DNA of 42,095 nt, taken from Scleroderma bovista. Its lineage: Eukaryota > Basidiomycota > Agaricomycetes > Boletales > Sclerodermataceae. The first letter of the stretch is position 1, and every line of letters starts with the position of its first letter. The notes beneath the pieces are model-generated. The model worked only from the letters and a program-made list of their open reading frames with translations, had not been told where the DNA came from and ran no database searches. Made by a program: the position numbers and the translations under genes. The stretch covers positions 1 to 42,095 of the forward strand of contig JAYMGJ010000651.1 of NCBI GenBank assembly GCA_037178675.1, given 5' to 3'. Shown piece by piece: positions 30,968-39,579 of the stretch.

Positions 30968-31045
30968 AGGATTGTGTTGGAACTAGAATGGAATCGCCGA
31001 ATACTCTAATAAATAAAGTGCTAAGGTGCTGTTATCTATCTCAAG

Positions 31046-31315
31046 CAACTGGGGCGAGTGCGAGCTGGGGCAGAGCCAGGGTCAGGCGGTACATAGGGGC
31101 ATGTACGAATCCGGGTCGACACCCGCGGGTTTACCCGTGTCATGGGGCAAGTGCAGGGCGCTAAAGATTTTGAAAGCCCACGGACTTGTTGCTGACGGGG
31201 AAACCTGCTGCACAGAATTCTGGCTGTCGACTAACACTACGTGGGGAAACAGTGTCTTTTCGCATGTGAAATGGGACGGGTAATACCACTGGATAAACGA
31301 TCACCGGCAGCTGCG
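31046..31315. other. No gene recognised
   Basis: Spacer right of the duplicated block; nothing identifiable. Confidence 0.4.
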
Positions 31316-32470
31316 ATGGTATCGAACCATGTCATAGGCTTCCCCATCCGCTCCTACCCCCTCACTACCAGGCCAACCCCTCGACCCACGTCACCTTTGA
31401 CAAGCCTTCAGCCACCCCAGGCCTCTGTGGGCTCGTCTTCGACGGTGCATACACCCCTGTTGTCTGGTGAGTACATACTACATATACCTAGTCACGCATG
31501 GTTGATCGCAGTCCTCTGGGCATGCCACTAAACCGAGTTTGTGGTGCGACAAATTGCAGGTGCAGAATTGCCGAGGCGTAATCTGAAGGAGCAATTGATC
31601 AGCGCTGGCGTGTTGGTACTAGTTGCGCTTGCACTAGCGTGCTTCTCCTTCTGCATTGACCGTTGCAACGAAAGGTGTGATGAAGGTGGTGTTGCGAGAC
31701 TCCCGGGTGAGATTCCAGAGCATATACTTCATGAAATGGTTCTGATGTTTGATTTTAGTAATGGGTTATAACAGTTCATACATGTTGCATTCTTGTGCAG
31801 TATAGACTAATCTCTCCGCATACAGCTTGGAATGCATACCATGTAGGTTATTTATTTAAGATGTTATATCATACGCCTCTCACATGCTTCAAAATTATGT
31901 GTACAGTGTGATATAAACGAAGTACTGATGCTCAAGAACGCCAAGCTTTTAAAATCTCTAGGCCTAGCGGTGTGCATAGAGTGTTACACTCATTTTTATA
32001 TGATGTTTGCAGGACACCGGTTACGCGTATGTCAATATCGATGACTGTTATTCCGAGAGAGAGCGGAGTGCAATTGGCGACATCGTCGTGAGTGAGCTTG
32101 GTTTTTCCACAATGTTGACGCGAAGCTGTTGACCTTTTCTTCTAGGTAAAACCAGGTTCCCTTCAGGGATGTCTCTGACAGACTAGATTCATGCTCTCGG
32201 CCTGTGAGTCTTCCTGTCCAATTTGCAAATAGATCCTGATTTTACATCTGAGCGTCTAATAGGAAGGCTGGCATTGTACGTAGCGTTGTTCGGTCCAGAA
32301 TTCTGCTAACATCAGGTCAAGTACAGCGACTCCGGATGGTTTACTTGTCAGTTGTACCTGGGTTCGGACGGAAATGAAGCAAGTTTTTTCTCATAATTAC
32401 TGCCACTAAGCTGTTCCAAGGATGCGAAATTATTCCAAGAAGAAAGGGGCTTCGATTACCTGAAGTAACG
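31316..32470 (+). pseudogene. GH27 alpha-galactosidase pseudogene
   Basis: Exon-sized blocks in order give GGVARLPG (about 31690), TAWNAYH (to 31842), CDINEVLMLKNAKLLKSLGL (31907-31969), DTGYAYVNIDDCYSERERSA (from 32013), TRFPSGMSLTD (about 32150-32183), LKAGI, YSDSGWFTCQLY (from 32322) and KLFQEERGFDYLK (to about 32466). These match GH27 alpha-galactosidases (GYNTWNAYHCD, NIDDCY, YSDSGW, GFDLLKYDN), secreted enzymes that release terminal alpha-galactose. A TAG at 32184-32186 replaces a Gln, the NTW motif is changed, and everything after FDYLK, including both catalytic Asp regions, is missing. A possible upstream exon (31316-31466, Ser/Pro-rich) splices to a hydrophobic segment at 31600-31650 that could be an anchor or signal; its link to GH27 is uncertain. 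Confidence 0.75.
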
Positions 32471-32673
32471 ACTTTTTGGAATTCTATATATGTACTATGC
32501 GTCTCAGCTTTGTCAATAGTGGTGCTCAAAGTTAACTCGGAGTGCCTAAACCCTGCCTAAACCCTAGCTTGAAAACATAGACTTTAGCGACAATTCAATC
32601 TCCGAACTCTCATCCAAATGTGGAGTTTACAGTAGAGATTTCAAAGTAAGGTAGCCTGTTATATCGCAGATAG

Positions 32674-34243
32674 ATGTACATATCGCGCTTCAACATCAAC
32701 CATCATCTCATGCCTCGGATGTCACTTCGAAGGGAGTACCTTGAACTCCTGGATGGTGCTGCACTAGCTGTAGCGCGAGTAATGTATGAAAATGCTTTGT
32801 TAACAGACACGGAGAGTGACGACTCACAATCCGATTCCTGGACCGATCTATCTGGATCTCTGAGCCCGATGCTCATCTCCCCACCCTCCCCACTTTCCCC
32901 CATCTTCGGATCTGAAATGAGTTTCGATACACAGTCGAGCACCGGGGATGCCGACTTACTCGGAAACAAACTCCTTGAGGCGATTCAAAATCTGCGCGAT
33001 GAAGTTGTAACGACGCGAGTACTTGAGATGCCATCTGAACCAATGCCCCGCGCACCCCAGCTTCACGTCCTCCCCATCTACGCCAGATCACGGCCGAAAA
33101 AGTTCCAGCAAAAATTGCGTGTTGACCCGCAAATATTCAATGACATTTTAGATCGCATCACTGACCATCCTGTGTTTCATAATCAGTCAAACAACAAACA
33201 ATTACCTGTTGACCAGCAACTTGCAATTTTTCTCAACCGTATTGGCCACTATGGAAATGGTGTCACCCCGGATGACATTGCTTTGTGGGGAGGTGTCAGC
33301 GTCGGAACGGTCTTCAACTGTACACACCGAGTGATGGTCGCCATCCTTTCATTGCATGACGAGTTCATCTATATTCCATCGGCACAATCCGATCAGATGA
33401 GGCGAGCGCGAACATATGCAGAGGCACGCACCTGTTCTGCATGGAGGAATGGTGTATTTGCAGCAGATGGGACTGCGATTCCTTTGTTCGCGAAGCCTGG
33501 CCTGTTTGGGGAAACGTTCTTTGACCGCAAGTCTAATTATTCTCTAAATTGTCAGGTATGCATGATAAACATCTACATGATGGAAGTACTCACGCTCGTT
33601 AGCTTGTAATCATGCCGCATAATTTGATGATAGTTGATTATGCACTTGGGCAGCCAGGAAGCGTCCACGATTCATATGCCTTCCAGGGGACGCAAATGGT
33701 GGAAGATCCCACTGTGATCCCACGATCACACTGGATATGGGCAGATACAGCATATCCATCGGAGAAGTGGTGTGTAGTGCCATTCAAGAAGCCAAGGGGG
33801 GGAAACCTAACAAGGCAGCAGAACACATATAACAGATATGTGTCCAAGGTACGCACCAAAGTGAATACATCATTATTAGGTGGATGCGAGATTCTGGATA
33901 GGTTCGCGTTCGTGTTGAACATGCCTTCGCAGCACTAAAGGGCCGATTTCAATCCCTTCGGGAACTCCGCCTGCGAATGCAAAGCGAGGAGGACTTACGG
34001 GTCGCAGTGTATTGGATTGAGTGTTGTTTGGTTTTGCACAACATGATTATTGTGTTTGAGGGGAATCGCCGGGTGCAAGGTGAGCAGGTAGGATCACTAA
34101 GATGGGCAAGAGAAGAGGCGGCAGTGTATGGTGACGATCCTGATCCCACCGTCGGCCTGGAACAACCTAGGGGAACAGAGGGTCAGCGGTTTCGGAGCTA
34201 CTTGATGGAGAAACTATTTGATCAGCGTGCTATCCGATTCTAA
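32674..34243 (+). CDS. Harbinger-type DDE transposase
   Basis: Exons 32674-33555, 33603-33848 and 33902-34243 (introns 47 and 53 nt, phase 0) give 489 residues. After a Ser/Asp-rich N-terminus comes a helix-turn-helix-like region (VTPDDIALWGGVSVGTVF, about 196-215) and then the DDE_Tnp_4/HARBI1-type nuclease: FAADGT (D265), PGSVHDSY, WADTAYP (D342) and RVEHAFAALKGRF (E382). All three catalytic acidic residues are present. The family cuts and pastes the element and makes 3-bp target duplications, as seen here. In-frame ATGs at 32710 and 32719 are alternative starts. Transposition usually also needs the Myb-like partner encoded at 34417-36282. Confidence 0.9.
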
Positions 34244-34416
34244 CAACCGAACGCAGCGATAACATTTGGCTATCTGTTAGAAGTACAGAAATGGTAAAAT
34301 CACAACATGGAGTGGGATGAAAACAAACAAACAAGTCATGGTGTGCTGTGATGAAACAAGTGCATCAAGAGAAATGTGCATTCGATGGGAGATCAAAAAA
34401 TACAACCAGCATTTAT

Positions 34417-36282
34417 TCAGGATGAAGGGCCCTCGCCAGGTTGGGATGTCGTGAGCTGGGTCTGAGCCAGGAGGAGCTTGAGGTTGAGGAGTTCTCTCTC
34501 CTTATCAAGCGCCTCAATATCTGCCTTGCGGATCTCCAAGTCGATCTGCTTGCTCTCCATGGTACGACGGTGGATATTTTCAGCCTCAACGCGTTCATTC
34601 ACAGTTTGGGTTTGAAGATGCACGATCTCCTTCTCCTGCATATGGTATTGCATCTTGATCTGATACCGTTCAGTTTTGAGCGCGGCTGACGTCAACTTTT
34701 GCTCCTGAGCACCTTGACTGAACTCATCAAGACGGCCCCTGAGGTCCAATTTCATTTGCTCAAGAGAGTTCTTGCCCTTCGTTGAGGTTGATTGCGATGC
34801 AGATGAACGTTTGTGGCCACCAGTTATGGCACTGGGACCGGAGAATCCTGAGCTGGTTGAGATGCTCGAAATAGATGAAGGGGGCCAGGAGGAAGGATAA
34901 GGGGATGCTCGGAATTGACCGTGTAACTCCGCAGACAGGCTTTGAGCTTTCATGGTAGGAGTTGATGCAGGTGGGGGGTTAAAACCAAACGGAGAGGGTT
35001 CAGGATTGACAATCGCCTGGGGTGACTATAAGAAATGTTAAGTGCAGCAAAAATCAAGATGAACAATGGACGTACCTCTGGCATAGCCTGCACATCCTCT
35101 TGACCATGGGGCATCGGCACGTTTGATCCATCTTCCAGTGCCTTGCCCCCCTCAACCTCAGCCTCCGCCTCCTCCTCCTCCGCCTCCGCCTCCTCCTCCT
35201 CCACCTCCTCCTCCTCCTCCTCCGGACCATCTACATCCATCATGTTCGCATCGGCGTCATGGCTAGGGCCCCCCATTTCAGGATCAACATCCCAGTCACC
35301 CAGGGGCTCACCCTCGCCACCTAGCACAACATCATTTCCATCACAAGTTGCCTCATCAGCAGGTTCGTCCTGGACACGCGAGGACTGTTGGCCAGATGTT
35401 GCAGCCACACCTCCATGAAAAATCGCAGCTAAGTCTCCCACACGGTTGTTTTGCTTTGGGTTGAATGATTGAGCGTCATAAGATGGATTTCCATGCCACA
35501 TAGCGTGGCATTCCTCGAAGTGGGGGAAAGCCGCACAGACTTCCTCTAAAGATAACAGCAAGAATTCTTTTTTTTTAAAAAGGGGGGGGGGAAGACAGAT
35601 GAAACATACCCATTAGATTCTTATACTTTGGATTAGCGGGGTCCACCCCACCACCGGTCAATTTTAATTTCCCAAGTTGGGCACAGTATTTTCCTTTCAA
35701 ACTGTAGGTGACTGATAAGCATTAGAATAGCTATAGCAAGAGAACATACATTAATAGGCGGCTCTGTACAGCCGTCGCAAATTTGTCGGGTTGCGAAGCA
35801 TATGTGCGGCCATAGACCGGATCCCCGCTGAATATTTCTCTGGCAAGCACAGCATGGACATCCTTCTTGTGGCGTCCAGAGGGTTTCTCTTGAGGGGGGA
35901 TGCCTTCTTGTGTAGCACGCCGATCGTAGAATAGAATAACACGGTCAGAGGGGTGAGATATGAGCCATGAGAGCAACCTCTCTGTTAAGTGGGGGTAGCG
36001 CTCCCAATAAACTGAATCGACTGTTGACGAAGTATCTTGCTTTGGTTGGCCTGCATTGCTGACCTGAGTGGTGGATTTCTTGAGATTTGGAGGGTTCTGG
36101 GTTCCTTTCGTAGTCGCCTTCTTCTTCCCTCTACAACCCTGTGAGCCAGTGTGGGATGGGTTGGTGGGGTTGGCATGCACCATACCAGGTGCCTGAGACA
36201 GTGGTGTATCAGAGGCCATTGGGGACTTTGCTAGGGCTCGTAGACGTGCAGAACGTCTTGCACGAGGTCGCAGGGGAGACAT
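34417..36282 (-). CDS. Myb/SANT-like DNA-binding partner of the Harbinger element
   Basis: Minus-strand exons 36282-35750, 35701-35610, 35545-35076 and 35025-34417 (introns 48, 64 and 50 nt) give 567 residues. A basic Arg-rich start (likely nuclear targeting) is followed at about 90-235 by a trihelical Myb/SANT-like region: WERYPHLTERLLSWLISHP, KKDVHAVLAREIF, FATAVQSRLL-LKGKY and FPHFEECHAMWHGNP. Then come a Gln/Ser linker, a very acidic Glu/Ala run (about 320-345) and a C-terminal coiled coil (about 440-550). In known Harbinger elements this partner carries the transposase to the nucleus and to the terminal repeats. The start is set at the first ATG in frame; an upstream GTG is not used. Convergent with the transposase gene, 173 bp between stops. 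Confidence 0.8.
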
Positions 36283-36449
36283 GCTTTTCAATCGCCGCTT
36301 CAACCAAGCCACATGGTACTAACATATTTCAAGTTTCTCAAGCTAATCTGAGCAAACTGAGTTAACTTTGAGCGCCACTAATTTATCCGTCAAGGTGAAC
36401 GGCATTATTTAAGATTTCAGTAAGTTATGTATAAACAAAAGAGGGCTCA

Positions 36450-39439
36450 TTAATCTACAATGGGCTTGTCTTGGAAGGTCAATAATTCATACAACGATGT
36501 GATTTGATCACCCTGTTGGAGAGCTGGCATAAGACAAATCGGATTAAGGCACGGTGGTTAGACCATACTTTACGCTCAATAGTGTCGATGACATCCCGCA
36601 GGTGGTCAGCGACCATATGGCGCTTCGCAGCTTGTGTTGCACAGTCCATCGACCGGTATTCTTCAGCAAGTTCCCGATAAATCCTAATGTGGGTATTTGC
36701 GTCAATAACCTGGGCAAGATTTTCCAACAAACAAAAGCTTACTCTTTGTGGTGAGTGAACTCGTCCTCCAGTTCCCGCAGGACCCTGACCAGCACGGTTT
36801 GTGGCGGGATATCACTGGGTCTTAGATCCCCATCCTTGTTTATCCGTTCGAGGATATCCTCGATACTTGGGCCTTCGTCAATGACGGCGATATCATCATG
36901 GCCCGGAGAATTTGAAACGTCGCTGAGTTCACCAGCGTCGGAGTCGCTTTCTTGTTTGTTACCTTCGGCCGCGCGATGTTTGCTCTGGGTGCCAGCGCGT
37001 TTCGCGCGATATCTCGAGCGACGATCTTGACACATTCGGCATGCATCGGTATTATGATGAGCTGACGAGAAGAACATGCGTTCCAAGTCCGCACTGATGC
37101 GAGGGAAAGGAGGGTTGGAAACAGCCTTCTTTTTGCCCTCCTTCGATCGCCGGCGCGAATCCAGAGTGGGCGGATTTAACTTGGTAATTTGCGGTTCGGG
37201 TGCAGAAGCGGGACCCGGAACTGGTAGGCATTCAACCTGTCCTTCATCTTCATCCTCGACTCGCGGCTGCAGCTCTCGCAGTCGCGAACATGGAATCTCT
37301 GCACGAGGGGAGGCCATGACCGACAGCATATCACGAGACCCATTGCCGGACGATGTAGATGCATTGGACGACCTTTCCGAGCGGCGCTCTTCCAAGTCCG
37401 CTGATATACGATCGATTTCTTCGGGATTGATGAACCTCCTGCCAGATGGTAGGTGTGACCGCTCTGTAAGGGCAGGGGATTCCGGCCGACTGCGGTTGAG
37501 GTGGCGCGAAGTCTCGGACACCGATTTCCGGAGGGACGAAGTCGGTGTGGATGGGCGCGAAATGCGATTCAAGGCAGATCTTTCATGAATGTTTTCGGCT
37601 GCGGATGTATCGGACTGTTCAGACGAGGCCGTGGAGTGCCCGCTGTCATCCTGTTCCTCACCTGCACTCTCCTTGACATGTCGTCTTTCATTAAGACCCT
37701 CTTCGACGACCCCTCGGAGAACTTCAATTTCACCAGCAAGTCTCTCTACTTCTTTTCTGAGTTGATTGATTTCATCTGTTTTCTCAGATAGTGACAGAGC
37801 ATCTGATTCCCGAAGGCGGCGAAGGTCTTCGAGTAGTTGTTGCTGAGAGGAGAGATCAGAAGTGACACGAGTAAGATGGGATCTTAGTGTGGTTATGAAT
37901 GCTTCAAGTGCTAATAAACGCTCAGTGCCTCCATAGCAACGACATGAATAAATAGCACTACCTTTCTTTTCCTCCACGATTTCAAAGTATTTGGTTGTTG
38001 ATTGATCAAGCTCCCTGCTTTTTTTCTCCTTGCCTTTCGCACGTGAGGTAGAAGGGCCAGGGAGGCGAGCGCTTACATCGATTGCGTCTTGAGACTCCAT
38101 CATTCTGGTGCGCTCCCTCACCACCTCTCGTTTACACTGTTCAAGTTCATACTCCAATTCCCTGACACGTCGTCTAGCAATGCTATTTTCATTCTCTAGG
38201 TGTGTTAATCTGACGTGAAGACTGTTCAGGGAAGCAACAAGGCGGGCTAGTACAAATATTGAGAACGTGGTGGATACAAACACGAGGGACTTCACCTTCA
38301 ACTTCCCTGGACCCTGGACCTCGGACCGGATGTCGATCTAATACACCTTTTGCAGGAGAGACAACTGCATTCGTAAGGCCAGTGACATCCGGTAAATGAA
38401 TGCGTCCTCGTGTTGACTTTTTAGATGATCGACTGACTTGGCTTGGGTCTCCGGCCACGTCTCCAGGATGCCAGTTAGTGATGTCTCTGCCAAGAGAATG
38501 ACAGGAAGTTGAAGCTGCAGGATAAGCATGCTCGTCATCGATAGCGCCTTCAGCTTGTAACAGGTCTAGGGTTTGGCGAACATCCTTCGCATGACCCCGC
38601 GCCATCTTTGTAGAATTCGATGCTGTCATAGATGGCGTCGGAGGCTGGACGTTGACCTGTGGCTGGACAATAGGTTGCGACACATGTCTTCGAACAGGGG
38701 TCGCAGTGGTGTCAAAGGAGACTGCAGAGGCTTTTCTTGCCTTCGGTGTCATACTCCGGCGAGAAATGTCCGCATAGCGACGCGATGATTCCTGGACCCT
38801 TCTGGGCGACTGATGAGCAAGGATTGTCTGGGCCGAGCGTGGGCGTCGCGGGGAGAATCCTACGCGTTGCAGTGTTTCGACTAGTTTCGGGCGTGAGATT
38901 TCTTGTGACCTGTCTGTATCCTCGGAAGTGGAGGTATCATGGACAGGCTTTGGAGAACGCAGACGTGCAGCTAGGGACACAGCGTCTGCGGTGTTCATCC
39001 CAGCCATGATATCTTGAAGCGGCCGATCAGGGTCATACTCCGCCCCACTGAGGCTCGGCTCCCGCCGTGTATTACGGCCAAGCCCAGCGGTGATCGTGAC
39101 CGCACTAGCATGATGTGCGACGGTGGATATTGTTTCGGCACCATATGGATTTACACCATCGTCGTCGTGGATAGACCAAGGGTGGAGATGGCTGTGGCCA
39201 TCGTAATCAAAGTTTTCACGGGAGTGTTGCTCAAATGATGCGAAACCAAGGAAGGGAGACGGCGCGGAGTGATGTCGTGGATATTCCACAGATTCGTTAT
39301 CACCGTCTGCTTCGTCTGGTAGGGATGATAGATGAAACGATAGATCTGTATTTTGGAGGTTGTGTTCGAGTTGGATGCGGTGATGTTCGATTTCATCACC
39401 TGGAATGCTAAAATCAAGCTGCGATGGATTTTTTGCCAT
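36450..39439 (-). CDS. Cep57/PPC89-type spindle pole (centrosome) protein
   Basis: Minus-strand exons 39439-38296, 38246-37962, 37910-36743, 36683-36569 and 36512-36450 (introns 49, 51, 59 and 56 nt) give about 924 residues. The N-terminal 380 residues are low-complexity and Ser/Arg/Pro-rich with LPDVTGLTNAV before a long coiled coil (about 382-570: ARLVASLNSLHVRLTHLENE, RRVRELEYELEQCKREV). The C-terminal 90 residues match the Cep57 microtubule-binding domain: PPQTVLVRVLRELEDEFTHH, YRELAEEYRSMD, KRHMVADHLRDVIDTIERKG and TSLYELLTF. Fungal members sit at the spindle pole body, anchoring microtubules. The 51-nt intron has no stop in frame and could be missed; removing it restores EEKKALEAF as in relatives. 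A Harbinger element is inserted 68 bp past the stop. Confidence 0.85.
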
Positions 39440-39579
39440 AGGGTGTCGCGAGATGCAAAAAAAAAAACGAACGGCGAGACGACGACGAACTGAACCGTCG
39501 GACTTGCAACAACACGTCTCTACGCGTCGATCACGTGACCGTCTTACTCTGATTAGTCATTCGGGCAAACTTCATCTTT
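39440..39579. promoter_or_regulatory. Bidirectional promoter between the Cep57-type gene and BMS1
   Basis: Only 140 bp separate the two start codons. It contains an A-run (39460-39470 area), CG-rich triplets and the palindrome TCACGTGA at 39531-39538, a bHLH (Cbf1/CPF1-type) E-box, about 42 nt from the BMS1 ATG. No TATA box is seen. Confidence 0.6.

Larger units (their letters stand above)
28761..31045. repeat. Segmental duplication block A', inverted copy of 4660-6939
   Basis: Carries the second CCT2 pseudogene and DUF7330 copy C in the same divergent arrangement as block A but on opposite strands. The left edge joins P450 copy 2; the right edge lies just after the AATAAATAAA polyadenylation region. 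Confidence 0.9.
32518..36379. mobile_element. PIF/Harbinger-type DNA transposon, apparently complete
   Basis: The ends are 21-bp inverted repeats (32518-32538 and 36359-36379; AGTGGYGCTCAAAGTTAAC plus two more matching bases, one mismatch), flanked by AAT direct repeats (32515-32517 and 36380-36382). The element holds a DDE transposase gene on the plus strand and a Myb/SANT-like gene on the minus strand, convergent, the two-gene layout of autonomous Harbinger elements. A duplicated CCTAAACCCTG motif lies just inside the left end (32547-32567). Both genes are open once short introns are removed, so the copy may be recent or active. Confidence 0.88.

Noticed and set aside
32547..32567. Internal telomere repeat
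   Set aside because: Only two partial units, located at the transposon end.
35143..35418. Plus-strand Ser/Pro-rich ORF
   Set aside because: Antisense of the acidic Glu/Ala run in the Myb-like gene.
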